From Cavia porcellus (taxonomy: Eukaryota > Chordata > Mammalia > Rodentia > Caviidae), in NCBI RefSeq assembly GCF_034190915.1, contig NW_026947496.1, forward strand, positions 30,004,001 through 30,068,000: a stretch of 64,000 bases of DNA. The letters are read 5' to 3'. Position numbers and translations under genes: made by a program. A model generated the notes under the pieces. That model worked only from the letters and a program-made list of their open reading frames with translations. It was not told the origin of the DNA and searched no databases. Of this stretch, positions 36,885 through 47,959 are shown one piece after another (positions within the stretch are counted from its first letter, which is position 1; each line of letters begins with the position of its first letter).

Positions 36885-36958
36885 GGCCGGTTAGCTCAGT
36901 TGGTTAGAGCGTGGTGCTAATAACGCCAAGGTCGCGGGTTCGATCCCCGTACGGGCCA
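36885..36958 (+). tRNA. tRNA-Ile (anticodon AAT)
   Basis: A 74-nt gene starting GGCCGGTTAGCTCAGTTGG, anticodon AAT at 36919-36921, B box GGTTCGATCCC, ending CGTACGGGCCA. The acceptor stem GGCCGGT/ACGGGCC pairs with G-T tolerance. No intron; T7 follows about 5 nt downstream. Inosine-modified, it would read AUU, AUC and AUA. It is the second of a Ala-Ile-Pro trio on the plus strand within 1.4 kb. Confidence 0.97.
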
Positions 36959-37597
36959 CGTCACTTTTTTTCTGCGATTTTGTGTTTGCCACTTAAATTT
37001 GGTACATTTTTCTGAGATGGAGAAACGTATTGTCCGAGGAGTTGGCACTAAAGTGCCACGCCAGGATCGTGAGGACCCCTGCGTTCTGTTCCTAAACCCG
37101 CGTGAAGCTCGTGGCTCGACTTCCGTATTTTCTACAGAAGAAACGCGGAGCGGTGAACACGTAGCAAGATCGTGACAGGAGAAAGTCAGCTGTGCCCGCA
37201 GTACTGCCAACTCCTGCTCCGACAGAAACGCAGTTTTTTCAGGCTTCATCTTGAGAGTTGCAGTACATTTGAGGAAGAAATCAGATTTTGGGGGTGAGTT
37301 TTGGTTTTTTTTAGATTTTTACTTTTTTAAGAGTTCTTTTTAGATTTCTGTTTTTTAAACCAGCAACACTGTTGTTTCTCTTAGAAGGATGGGCCAAGGG
37401 CCCTTGAGAGGAGATTTCTTTAGTTCTACGACAATTTGCGAGAACGTTTGGGGCAGTTCTGAGAGCCGTACAGGGCTGATTTTATTTTGAAAGAGAAACG
37501 GTTAAAGGCAATATCAACTGTAATCAGACCCTGTTATAAGACACAAAGGAAAGCTTATTAAATATTTAACATTTCTACGGAGCTTTATAAGCTGTGT
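36959..37597. other. Spacer between tRNA-Ile and tRNA-Pro
   Basis: Moderately CpG-containing first half (about 37020-37210), then AT-rich. No gene recognised. Confidence 0.5.
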
Positions 37598-37669
37598 GGC
37601 TCGTTGGTCTAGGGGTATGATTCTCGCTTAGGGTGCGAGAGGTCCCGGGTTCAAATCCCGGACGAGCCC
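37598..37669 (+). tRNA. tRNA-Pro (anticodon AGG)
   Basis: A 72-nt gene starting GGCTCGTTGGTCTAGGGG, anticodon AGG at 37630-37632, B box GGTTCAAATCC, ending GGACGAGCCC. The acceptor stem GGCTCGT/ACGAGCC pairs fully and the discriminator C is typical for Pro. No intron. TTTT about 5 nt downstream is the terminator. Confidence 0.98.
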
Positions 37670-38879
37670 AAGTTTTGAATCTCCAGTATCCTAACTTGTG
37701 CTTCCTGCCAGAGGATTTACAAAGTCGGAGTTGTCACGGAGTGTGACTGGGATATCTAAGCGTGAAAGCAAGCATTCGGCCCTGTCTGGGTGGTAGGCCA
37801 CGACTTGATATCGCTTCTAATTGAAATAGAAGTGGTTTTGGTCCAGACTTTTCTATTATCTGCTTTAAAGTGCGTCTTAATAAGGCGAGTGCCTTCGAGT
37901 CACGTAAGTCCCCACTCCGTGATCATAGGCCGTCATTCATTATTCGTTCACTACCTCAGAGAAGGGGTTCAAATGGGACCGCGAGCTGGGGTGCCAGAGC
38001 CCTCCCTTGGGCTGCTTGGCGCTTGCTGCGCGGCTGCCTTTCCGTCAGAGCCCCGGGCTCTGCAGCCTCCGGAAAGACGAAGCCTCCCTGCTCCTCCTGG
38101 GGCCAGTGCTGTGCTCAGTGTACTTCTGAGGCTAGCGTTAATAAAACAGGAAAAATCGCGGAATCGGGAGGCATTTTTAAAAAATGAGATGTAATTTCTA
38201 CGTCTTCTTAATGGCAGGGAATGAATGAGAAACAGAAAGAGAAGTGCAGGTCTTTTCTCTAGGGCTGTGTGAAGGGAAGACAGGTTAGACATGGTATTGC
38301 TGGGGAGAAGTTGACCGTGCCGTCCGGATGGGGTCAGGAGAGGCTGAAATGTGAGTGTGATGGATTCCACGAGCAGGACCCTGGCTGGGTCGGAAGAAAA
38401 ATTTTGCCATTCTCAAAATCCAGCCTCCAGGCTTCTGCCTCTCACTCAACCTGTTCCCTAGCTCGGACTTCGCCTTCTCTAACACGGTTGCTTCGTTCTC
38501 TGCATCAGAAACTTTCTTGAAAGGCGCGTTTGTGCTTCGGAGTCAGCTGAAGAACTTGCTCAGTACTCGAACTCCAAGCCCAGGACCTACCTACCCTGGA
38601 TCCCCGGGACCGACAGCACAGGTCAGGTTTAAATCCTTGGCTTCACATCTCTGAAAGGCACCTCGCTAGGGGCCGCAGAGGCCAATTTGCAAGTTACTGA
38701 ACAGGTTGGAACAACTCAGTAGGGAACTGAGTAGCTCCAGGTGCTCCCCTGATCGAGTGAAGGCTACTAAAAACAGTTTTTGCTTGCCAGCAGTAGCCAA
38801 GTTTATACTGGCTGTTTTAAGTGACAACGTAAAGCTAGTTTATTGACAAGCCCCGGAAAAGACCTGAAAAAGTAAGCTA
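37670..38879. other. Unique region with a CpG-enriched patch
   Basis: 37970-38110 is GC-richer (GGACCGCGAGCTGGGGTGCC) but lacks a convincing gene. The overlapping 134- and 105-codon frames show no domain. Confidence 0.4.
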
Positions 38880-38952
38880 CGCCCAACGTGGGGCTCGAAC
38901 CCACGACCCTGAGATTAAGAGTCTCATGCTCTACCGACTGAGCTAGCCGGGC
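38880..38952 (-). tRNA. tRNA-Lys (anticodon CTT)
   Basis: A 73-nt gene on the minus strand: it begins GCCCGGCTAGCTCAGTCGG, has anticodon CTT (complement at 38917-38919), B box GGTTCGAGCCC, and ends ACGTTGGGCG. The acceptor stem pairs (GCCCGGC/GTTGGGC, one wobble). No intron. On the coding strand a T5 run follows about 10 nt past the 3' end (AAAAA at 38867-38871). Confidence 0.97.
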
Positions 38953-39484
38953 ACCTGTGAAGTAGAGCTTTCCTTAGTGTATTAGTAGACTGACTCATGT
39001 CCTTTTCTTTGAAAAATTGAGCAATGTCTGATTTTAATTCTACCTGACTATTTTAGTGTTATAGGTAAGTTGAGATGAAATCGGAAGAGTGATAATATTA
39101 CACGTAATTATTAGTATGCTTTCCACCTATTTATTTATATTTCTACGTCCCCTCCCCCCAGGTGTATCCATGACCTAAATCAAAGTAGGGTTCCCAGTCG
39201 CTGGAGGTTATTCCGTTGACCTCAAAACGACATTCCAACAGCCCGAGGTCCGGTTTCCAGCTCAGCTCTGAGCATGTACCAAGCAGGCCAGGTCCTCAAG
39301 ACCAGTCACTATCTAGGGCCCTCTGTGACCGTCACATCTTTCTGCTCCCCTTTTGTCAAGGTCAACTTCCTTCCCTTTTTGGCTCTAGTGTTAAGGTGAC
39401 CATAGTGGAAACCACAGGACAAGGTTAGGCTCTTTGTTAGAAAGGCTTTAAGAGAAAACAAAGTGTCTTTTAAACCGGTAATCA

Positions 39485-39488
<4 letters not shown>
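38953..39488. other. Non-coding stretch
   Basis: Nothing recognised. Confidence 0.45.
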
Positions 39489-39526
<38 letters not shown>

Positions 39527-39660
39527 GTCTTTTGAGACAGAGTCTCATGCAGTTCAGGCTGGCCATGAGTTCACTTTGTAGCCCAGGCTGGTCTTGAACT
39601 TTCAAAGAATTCTCCTGCCTCAGCCTCCCAAGTACTGAGTGCCCCACCACGCCAGTTTCA
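39489..39660 (-). repeat. Poly-T and B1 SINE
   Basis: A T run of about 36, then TTTTGAGACAGAGTCTCATG ... AGTACTGAGTGCCCCACC with the duplication. The end near the A box is deleted. Confidence 0.88.
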
Positions 39661-40142
39661 ACTGGTGAACACATTTTTATTAAGTCTTTTCTGTGCTGGG
39701 TGTTTAAAATGAAAATACCAATACAACATCACATACTCGGCCCCCAAGAAAGCTGTCATGTACTTACTGGGTTCAGGTTTATATTAACTGTGAGGCACTG
39801 GGAAATAAAGGTTCTTGGAGTGACTGAATAGATGTTGGCAATGACATTGGATAATTTAAAAATTACCTGTGTTTACCAAGTGAAACCTAAAACAGAAAAA
39901 CATTCACACGAATAGTCTACGGATCCTAATGCAGGACCTTCGGACCACATGTCATAGTTATTAGTAAACTTGGTGTCCCACTGCAAAACATGAGCTCTTT
40001 TTGCTCATTAGCAACCTCCGTTTAGTACTACTTTGCTGAATACTGTAAGAACTATAAAGAGACATCCAAAATAATATGGTATTGCCAATTTTAGTAGCCA
40101 CATTCTTAATGTGAATGGGTTTATTGGACTTCTGGTTTGTTT

Positions 40143-40143
<1 letters not shown>
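39661..40143. other. Non-coding stretch
   Basis: Nothing recognised. Confidence 0.45.

Positions 40144-40188
<45 letters not shown>
40144..40188. repeat. (TG)n microsatellite
   Basis: About 20 TG repeats. Confidence 0.97.
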
Positions 40189-40190
<2 letters not shown>

Positions 40191-40439
40191 CATGCCAATC
40201 GAATGAACTGCTTTTTTTTCCTCTTTCTCAAGGTCCCTTGCCAAACTGTAACAGTGGATTGAAATATTTATTAACAACTGAATTTTCTCCTGACTCTAAG
40301 ATCCATGACATCCCTGAAGCCAATCCAGGCCCTGAGCTTGTTTCAGAGTATCAGCTAACCTGACTCTTCATGTAATGCTTATCTTAAATTGCAAGGAAAT
40401 CCTTGATCAGAGAAGGTAAAATGGATATGGGGTTTGGCT

Positions 40440-40935
40440 TAGTAGTCTGCTCAGGGGCTCTAATGAAAGCCTGGATGACTTAAACAACAGAAATCCATTT
40501 TCTCATATTTCCAGAGCTTGAGAGGTCTAAGATCAAAGTGTTTTCTGATTTGGCTTTAGGGAGGGCTTTCTCCTTTGCTGCCAGATTATTACCTTCTCAC
40601 CACCTACTAATGTTTAGGGAAGGAGAGGAGGAAGAGGGACAAATCCTACTGGATCTGGGCTCCAGCCTTCTGATCTCATTTAGTCTTGATTACTTCCTTA
40701 TTCCCAAAATAGCTGTGCTGAGGGCTAAGGCTCAGAATTTTTTTAAATCTTTTTTTGAGACAGTCTCACTGTGTAGTTTAGACTGGCCTTGCACTCACTT
40801 GGTAGCCAAGGTTGGTCTTGTACTTGAGGGATCCTCCTGCCTCAGCCTTCCAAGTGCTGGAATTACAGCTGTGCACCATCACAACTGGTTTAAAGCTGGA
40901 ATTTTAGGGGAACACAATTCAGTCCTTAGCAGGAG
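40440..40935 (-). repeat. MaLR-type LTR with nested B1
   Basis: TGACTTAAACAACAGAAATC, then ATTTTCTCATATTTCCAGAG, is the reverse complement of a mammalian MaLR LTR 3' end. A B1 (40740-40890) is nested, and the LTR appears to resume as GGGGAACACAATTCAG. Confidence 0.65.
40740..40890 (-). repeat. B1 SINE
   Basis: TTTTTTGAGACAGTCTCACT ... GGAATTACAGCTGTGCACCA with the duplication. Confidence 0.9.
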
Positions 40936-41089
40936 GCCAAAACAAAACCAAACAAAACATCCTGTGGCATTTTGGAATTGAAGGAAAATTGGTCTAGCAC
41001 ATGGTAGGTGCTTGAATATTTTTTGAATGATTTAGCAGTATGTTCTTTTAGCACTATTTTCGTTCTTTTAAAACACAATTTTTTTTTTT

Positions 41090-41440
41090 AAACACAATCT
41101 TTTATACACACAGCAGGTTCGGTGTAGAAAGCAGCTGACACTGGAGATCCATCACACATGCAGGGTTAAAGCAAAGACAACCCTGAGAACGAGAGCCCAA
41201 ATCGACGAGCTTAAACAAGCTATTCCAGCTCCAAGAAGGCAAGAGGCCCCGGCCAGCCAGGCAAACAAGCTACTAGGCAGTGAGGTTGAAATTCACATCA
41301 CCCTCTTGAGTGTATAAATAAATGTGCTATGATGGGTGGAAGGTTCCTCTTCTCCCATCAGGAGAGGGGCCTCCACCTGACCTCAGCTTTCCTGTCTTTA
41401 TTTTACCATCTGCTCACCATCCTTCCCCCCAGGAATTTAC
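41090..41440 (+). repeat. Possible LTR-like element
   Basis: GTGTATAAATAAATGTGC is TATA-like, and TCTCCCATCAGGAGAGG forms a short palindrome-like motif downstream. It is unlike the other LTRs in this window; support is only layout. Confidence 0.25.
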
Positions 41441-42200
41441 AGAGCTGCATTGGTGCATGGCAGTTCAGCAAATGGTATTGAACTGACTTTAAAAGAATCT
41501 TATGGCTTTCTTCAGGACAGATAATCTGAAAGGCTTTTGTAGAAACTTTGATTATTAGTGCAATTTGACTGGCATGGGACTGAGCAGGAAGGAGATAAAA
41601 GACAGGAAGTCAATAGTTTGAGGGGCTGCCTACAGAAGAGTACAGTAAAGAAACAGTTCTGAATGTAGGTGGTCAGTCTCCGAAAGAAGGGTCCGGGCAG
41701 ATACAATCCCAATCTGGCGCGTTGTTGTTCTGCTTTACTCCTTAGTAAAGCAGCAACAGCCCTTTGTGTGGGCAGTATCCTTCAGGGAGCCCTGGCAGTT
41801 AGGAGGTATAAACTGGAGATGGGAATTCAGGGGCTTAATCCTGTGTCTGGGGCTGACCTGGAAACCTGCTAGAGCCTGGGCTGCAGGTAAAGTAGAGGTG
41901 TTCAACTCCAGAGTAATGAAGTGTGCCAGCAGCCCACATGGGCGTGGGCTTGTGCATTCCAGCAAGGCGGAACCACCGGAACAAAGGACCTCAACCATCT
42001 TTGGAAGTTGTTCAAGGGGTCTTCTGTGCATGTGACTAGATTTGGGAGTGAAATGTCTTGTAAAGTAGTCTAAATTGTGATGTAGCAAAGAAAAATTAAC
42101 CCAGTCCACTAATAATTTCAGTTCAAAAATTAAATTAAATTAATTGAACCCTGTCTCATAGGAGTCTTATAAAGGAGGGGGGCTAGAGCTTTAGCTTCAG
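41441..42200. other. Non-coding stretch
   Basis: No gene recognised; frames of 67-124 codons at 41669-42109 overlap on both strands without domains. Confidence 0.4.
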
Positions 42201-42201
42201 C

Positions 42202-42316
42202 GGGGGATTTAGCTCAGCGGCATAAGCGCCTGCTTTGAAAGGAGGCAATCATCAGTTCGATCACCGGTACCGGTAAAAATGAGAAACAAAAAAACAAAAT
42301 AAAAAAAAAAAAAAAG
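42202..42316 (+). repeat. tRNA-derived SINE
   Basis: GGGGGATTTAGCTCAGCGGC, CAGTTCGATCACCGGTACCG and an A-rich tail. The B-box region is mutated. Confidence 0.92.
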
Positions 42317-42396
42317 GATAAAACCCTTTGCTTTCTGCTTCTGTAAAACTTCTGGAATTTGAATGTAAGTAATAATATCAATCTCTTGTTAATGAA

Positions 42397-42454
42397 TTTT
42401 ATACTTGTACGATATTTTATACTTGTATGAGATATTTTATACTTGTACGAGAAT
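42397..42454. repeat. Three-unit tandem repeat, ~18-20 bp
   Basis: TTTTATACTTGTACGATA, TTTTATACTTGTATGAGATA and TTTTATACTTGTACGAGAAT follow each other directly. Confidence 0.85.
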
Positions 42455-43338
42455 CACACATTTAACCTCTTGAAAAATGTATTTTGACAAAGTGGATAAC
42501 ATTAGATACATCTATAAAACAGTAAATCTCATTCAGTCAGCTGGAGTTGGGGAGAAGACGAGGTGTTCTATTTAGGGTTCATTCAGAGAGGCCCTGGGCA
42601 GATGTTTCATAAAGGCAGGCTTGAGTAGGTTACAGGCAAGTTCAGTGAGTAATAATCACTACTAATCTGCTTTTAATTCTTGTTCAGGAGGAAAAAAATC
42701 TTCTGTTTGATGGGGTAGAGTTTGGTCCCAAGACACTACTTCCTTAAGGTGGTGGTGGTGGTGTCATTTTTTTAAAAAAATGAACATCTCTCAGAAGGAT
42801 GAAACAGGCTTCTGATGTCAGCTGCCCTGGGGGCCTGCTTCATAACTAGGGTAACACAATTCTGAGCTTCAGACGGTCAGAGGAAGCCAGAGAAGCTCTT
42901 GCACTCTATGAAATTAACACGTATGTGAGTGACATCATGTATGTGAGTGACATTGTTTTCTACTTTGTATTAAGCTCAGTCATTTTAAAATATATTGTTT
43001 TAGCTCCACATCGACAGGGTTCTTAGGAGGTAAGAACACGGTCTGGTTTGTCCTTAGGGGCTGATGTTGCTTAAAACACATTTTAGTATGCTGTTGAAGT
43101 TTCATTTGCCTTTTCCTTTCTTCTCTCTTCTTCCTGTTGTCTCGGTGACACTGCAGATTAAAACATTTGTGTGTTTTTTCTTCTGCACAGTCACAAGCAG
43201 CAATACTTCCGTGTTCTCCGAGTTCTGAAGCAGTGCGAAGTCGCAGACAGCACGCAGGCGACTGCCAGTGACGGCGGGTCTCGCACTACGCGTCAAACAG
43301 AGATGGCTTCGCCAGCAGAGCGCTTGTTACTCGTGAGT
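42455..43338. other. Unique region upstream of tRNA-Tyr copy 1
   Basis: Small repeats only: (GGT)5 near 42751 and a doubled GTATGTGAGTGACAT at about 42921-42951. CpG content rises from about 43230. Confidence 0.5.
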
Positions 43339-43426
43339 CCTTCGATAGCTCAGTTGGTAGAGCGGAGGACTGTAGTGGCAGCTCGCTGGTATCCTTAGGT
43401 CGCTGGTTCGAATCCGGCTCGAAGGA
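43339..43426 (+). tRNA. tRNA-Tyr (anticodon GTA), intron-containing, copy 1
   Basis: An 88-nt gene: 5' exon 43339-43375 beginning CCTTCGATAGCTCAGTTGG with GTA at 43372-43374, a 15-nt intron at 43376-43390 (TGGCAGCTCGCTGGT), and 3' exon 43391-43426 with B box GGTTCGAATCC. The intron starts one nucleotide after the anticodon, the canonical eukaryotic position, and must be removed by the tRNA splicing endonuclease. Exons are identical to the copies at 46999 and 50153 as far as I can see; the introns differ. TTTT about 8 nt downstream ends transcription. Confidence 0.98.
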
Positions 43427-44638
43427 ACTTACACTTTTAGTGAGTTCAAGGCATGTCCTAGTTGTTGGTATCCTCAAGGGTCAATTTAAAGCGATTTTTG
43501 ATGTGCAAGCCGTCTCGCTAAATTATTAAAATCTTTAGTTATTTTGAATACCCACACTTCGATTCCATTGGACCTATTTTAACCCTCAGAAAACTCTCTG
43601 ACCCGGCAAAGCGAATCAGAGGTAGGCCCACCCCGCCAGGGCTCCGGAGATGGATCCACACACACTCTCGACCTCAGATTCCAAGCCTGGGAGGGTCGAC
43701 CGGAGAAGAGTCGCCAGGCCGGTGGGCATCGATGGGACACGCGCGCCCCCTGCAGGTCGGAGTGCTTAGCAACTGGGGCTCATTTGTCACCTACCAACTC
43801 ATCATCTGTGCGGCTAGAGGAAACTCACAAGACCTGTTGCCCGCGAGTGTTACATCACTGGGGTTTCAGCCCCACTTTCGAGAAAACTAGGTGTAAATCT
43901 GAATAAACTGGGGAGGCTTTTCACTGAACCTATGCTTGCAGTTGAGACTCCGACAGTGGCAGTTTAAAAACTCCCCCAGTAATTTGAAATGGGCTGCGAA
44001 ATTCAGAAAACGTAACAAGAAGACAATAATGGGGGGGGGGGGACCGCATACAGGAAAGTGAACAGAATTTCCTATGCACTTGAGGAACCAAAAATTTAGA
44101 GATCACAGCAATAGAACACCTTTGCTAAATTTGGGCCCATTCATTCAATTAATCCCTTTTTTAAAAAGGAGGGGAAGAGTAGGAAAAGCCAAGCCTGTAC
44201 ACACGAGCAGAGGCTTTGACGCTCTAGAGTCCTGTTAAGAAATAGGGGTGCATTTGCTACCACTGTCAGAAACTGAAGCGTCCTCAATACATTAGATACA
44301 AGGGAAACAAATTCTGCGAATAAAAAATGTGATATCTGGAATATAAAAAAGGAAACTGTAGATTTGTAAATCCACTTGGCCGGAACCAAACTTTAGATTT
44401 GTAAAACGTTAAGGATATTCGCAAACCTCACCACTATGGGTGATAGATCTGTCTAAAGAGGAGGAAAATACACCACCCTCCGTGATTCAGGGGCAATGAA
44501 CGCACCCCGTGGAAGTGTCTAGCTGTTAAAGGAAAAGCAAAGCACTCGGGTCGCAAAGTGGGCACGTATTAATTGCTCACATATTTCAGCAATATATTAA
44601 AGAAAAAACAAAACTAAAAAAACCTTGGGATGTAAAAC
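43427..44638. other. Spacer with a CpG-enriched patch
   Basis: 43600-43780 is GC-rich and includes a CTCF-like core. A G12 run is at 44031-44042. No gene recognised. Confidence 0.45.
43743..43756 (-). promoter_or_regulatory. CTCF-like motif
   Basis: The reverse complement CCTGCAGGGGGCGC matches the core of the CTCF consensus at most positions. It is between tRNA-Tyr copy 1 and tRNA-Ala-AGC. A motif match only. Confidence 0.4.
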
Positions 44639-44711
44639 TGGAGAATGCGGGCATCGATCCCGCTACCTCTCGCATGCTAAGCGAGCGCTCTACCATTTGA
44701 GCTAATTCCCC
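44639..44711 (-). tRNA. tRNA-Ala (anticodon AGC)
   Basis: A 73-nt gene on the minus strand: GGGGAATTAGCTCAAATGG start, anticodon AGC (complement at 44676-44678), and an unusual T loop reading GGGATCGATGCCC in place of the normal GGTTCGAATCC. That variant B box is known from mammalian Ala-AGC genes of this cluster. The 3' end is GCATTCTCCA and the acceptor stem pairs with wobble. No intron. On the coding strand a T run (AAAAAAA at 44616-44622) is about 20 nt past the 3' end. Confidence 0.95.
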
Positions 44712-45226
44712 ATCTGGCAGGGGTTGTTGACAACCTTGTCCCTTTCTGAAATCTGGATGCCGTTCAGGCTGTGCAGTTTCTTGGACTGACCCTGCATAGC
44801 TAACCGGAAGCCGTGCGGTCTGCAAGTCTCGAGCTACCAGGCAGTTCCAAAAGACTGCAGCCCTCGGCGTCACCACCACCTGCTCCGCCCTCCGCTTCCT
44901 GACTCACAAAGGTCACGGGCGCAGAGTCCACAGAATGCCTGCCTAGACGTTGGACAAGACTGTGATGCCAGAATCTGATCTGCAGAAATCTGATACCGGA
45001 AAGAAATAGGATTCAGCCACTGAAGATTCAGTCAAGGTTTTCAAGCAATGGAGGCTTAGCTACACAATAATTCTCAGTCATCTTTGTAAGCCTAAAATTT
45101 CCACGGATCGACTCAGCCCCACAATCAGACTGAGTCACAACAGATCTGACTGTCCCTTGAGATTGGCTTTTTTGGCTTTCTTTGACACCGCCGGGGCTTC
45201 TGTAGGTCCAAATGCCAGCGGTGGGC
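44712..45226. other. Spacer
   Basis: No gene recognised. CpG-containing near 44800-44900. Confidence 0.45.
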
Positions 45227-45239
45227 AAGTTATTTTTCT

Positions 45240-45324
45240 TTTTTTAAAAATTTTATTTAAAAGGAAAAAGAGAAAAAACAAAACAAAGCGGTGTAAGGGT
45301 ACAAGTAATACAGAACTACAAAAA

Positions 45325-45355
<31 letters not shown>

Positions 45356-45670
45356 CCAGTTAATAGATTACACATTATCATCTTAGGGATAGTTGCTCAA
45401 GTCACAGTATCAAAGCATACAAAGTGGGCATTCAAACAGTGAGACTGTAAACAGATGTGTTCAATGATCCCACCAAAAACATTAATATGGTCATCTATTT
45501 AACACCCCTAAACACACTTGCAGTTGTATCCTTCCTTTAAAGCACCTTTTTCCCCTCTCTTTTTTACAACACAATTTACACATTTTGGGTTTTATTACTC
45601 CTTAGTTCTTATTACTTTTTTTTTTTTTGGAAGAGAATAAAGTCAAATATGGCAAAACAAAGCTGTCAGT
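45240..45670 (-). repeat. Monomeric retroposon family M, copy 3, with target-site duplication
   Basis: Bounded by a 13-bp duplication AAGTTATTTTTCT at 45227-45239 and 45671-45683. The minus-strand 3' end reads TTTTAAATAAAATTTTTAAA, resembling the tail of copy 2. An (AAAT)n tract at 45321-45353 lies inside. Only one diverged monomer is recognisable (AACTATCCCTAAGATGATAA). Confidence 0.6.
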
Positions 45671-45683
45671 AAGTTATTTTTCT

Positions 45684-46998
45684 AAAGTAAATATCCACAA
45701 AGAAAAGCGGGCTGCAAATTCAGAGTCCAAGTTCTCCCAAGAAGATTAAAGAAGTCATTACCTCTTTTTCTTTTCAGCCCCACCAAGTACCAAGTTCTTA
45801 TAGCACCACCACTAAGTGCTAGGTACCGGTTGGCAAAGCTAATTGTAAAGGGGTGACCCCTGGACTTGCCGGGAGACCCCTGAAGGCCCTCACCCATCAT
45901 CTGCACCTTCCAACGGCTTTTTTTCTTGAGATCCAATCAGAAGGGGCTTCCTCTATCTGGTTGGTGATTTTCTAGTCTCAAGGAAATCGAGGTAAGCTTA
46001 TTAGATCTGAAATTGAGGTCTGCTTAAGAAGCCGAGCAGGAAATCCCAAGACTTTTAGGCTGACCTTAATACTGGCACTTCTCTTCCTGGTTTATTCCAG
46101 TCAGGGCAGACAAAGAGCAGAGTTCTACGAGACGAAATGGTTCTCCTAGATGAGAGAGTTCTAATTTCATAGAAGCCTGCTATTCGTCCAAAAACTTGGT
46201 TCAAGGTCAGTTTTGTGCTGCTTTTCACCACTATCTGGGTTCTTTCTCTTCACTTGTCCCTAGATAGAATTTAACCTGGTTAGCCTTTTTTACCCATTTT
46301 TAAAAAAAATTATTTCCCAGGGTTCTATTAGTCGAGGTGCCCAAATCCAGCTCAGAAGACTGAATTGGGCTTTGGTTGACCACAAACCTGAAGAGATTTG
46401 TTTGGCGCTTTTAGCGGTGAGGTGGGAGTTCTCCTTTCCAGTAATATTGGATTAGCATTCCCCAGAAGTGGATAAAAGTCATGAATATCTTAAAATGCGC
46501 ACTGAAGTTTTACCAACTGTTAACCTACCTGGCGTTCCACTCGGTTTTCAGAAAGGACAGTTGCATTGGTACCAGTATTTTATTCAGTGTATTTACGGAA
46601 CATAGCTCTGTTCACAACCCTACCCACGTTTAGGGCAAAGATGTCTCTTATGGGGCAAACAGACACTTTCAGGAGAGAAAGGAGATCAGGAATGTCCTGA
46701 TCCTTAGACAGGACATTGGGGGAAACTGCTGCGCACTCGCCCTAGCTATATTAATAGAGGAGGACAAGGGAGTTTACTCGGATTTTATTTTGAGATATAC
46801 ATGGATTTCTTGAGATTTTAAATGTGTAACTCAATAAAACTTTTGTATTTGTAACCCTACGAAATCAACTACCAAGATCGTTATTTGTATCCTTTCAGTG
46901 TCTAAGAATTGCTTTTCAAATGTACATACTTTAAATACAAAGCAAACGCCTTGAGACATTTCTTATTTTAGGAATACTAAAAAACTCACCAATCACTT
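45684..46998. other. Spacer upstream of tRNA-Tyr copy 2
   Basis: Unique sequence; no gene recognised. Confidence 0.45.
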
Positions 46999-47087
46999 CC
47001 TTCGATAGCTCAGTTGGTAGAGCGGAGGACTGTAGTGGGTGCATGTCTGACATCCTTAGGTCGCTGGTTCGAATCCGGCTCGAAGGA
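46999..47087 (+). tRNA. tRNA-Tyr (anticodon GTA), intron-containing, copy 2
   Basis: An 89-nt gene: 5' exon 46999-47035, GTA at 47032-47034, a 16-nt intron at 47036-47051 (TGGGTGCATGTCTGAC), 3' exon 47052-47087. Mature sequence is the same as the other two Tyr copies. T5 about 8 nt downstream (GTAGGTTTTTG) is the terminator. The intron shares only its first three bases (TGG) with that of copy 1, as expected for unconstrained introns of paralogues. Confidence 0.98.
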
Positions 47088-47955
47088 CAGTAGGTTTTTG
47101 TCAAGTACGGTTTTTTTTTTCATACACAAGAATTATCCGGTCCCTGTGAAACTAGGGTTCTGAACATGACAACACTAGTCAGGCTGCTATTTGTACAACT
47201 GTGGGCACGAAGTGTACATGTTTTGTTTACATACGTAAAACTTGTCCGGAAACCAAAAACGTGGTTGCCTCAGGGAAGAGTAGTGGAGTGGCTGGAAAAC
47301 AACTTTTCTCCCCCACCTCCCACTTTCTTGTGAAATTGACACCTCAAGGCATCCTCCTGCTCTCCCTCCACCGGTCCCTGCCGGCTACCGCGTGTCCGCC
47401 CCATTCTTGCTTCCCCTCTGCTGCCGACCATCCCTTCTCCGGTCCAACCTGAATTAAACCCCCGACCCACAGGGGGCGCGCGTGCAGCCGGGGTGCGGAG
47501 CGCGCCTCGCTCCCGAGGGTGGCCCTGTGCTCTACTTACTAAAGATGAGGATGAACCACAGCTTTTGGAGGGCTCTGCTACCTTGGTGCCTTAAAATAAT
47601 TTTAGGAGAGCATATTTCAAATATGCCTCCTAGTTAAACCTCGTGGTACGTATCCCGCGGACAAAACCACCAGCCATCCTCAGTCCCCTGTGCATCGTGT
47701 ACCCCGATGTGCACTTTTACACTAACCAGGATCTCGCCTCATTCTGCCTATTGTTGTTGGGCTTAGAAGAGGTCAGTGTGAACTAAGAAACGAAAGGTGA
47801 TAGTGTTCCCAGAAAACAGTAAGACGTTGTCTCCTTCGAGGTTGACGAGGAGAGCAGCGGCTCCCTGGCACCTGTCGTGGGTAGCGTGTCCCCTCCAGGT
47901 GACCATTAGTGCCCACGCTTGCCACTCACTTCAGTGCTTCTGGGCAGATTCGTGC
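47088..47955. other. Spacer, partly CpG-rich
   Basis: A CpG-rich knot at 47455-47520 includes a CTCF-like core. No gene recognised. Confidence 0.45.
47466..47479 (+). promoter_or_regulatory. CTCF-like motif
   Basis: CCCACAGGGGGCGC resembles the CTCF core (AGGGGGCGC intact) with mismatches on the 5' side. It is in opposite orientation to the motif at 43743. Confidence 0.3.
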
Positions 47956-47959
47956 TTTA

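Noticed and set aside
37790..38370. 134-codon plus and 133-codon minus frames near 38 kb
   Set aside because: Overlapping on opposite strands in a GC-richer patch without any motif.
26633..42316. tRNA-like segments in the GGGGATTTAGCTCAGCGGC repeats as possible tRNA genes
   Set aside because: Extra bases in the D arm, broken acceptor pairing, GGTACC ends, poly-A tails and target-site duplications show they are SINEs.
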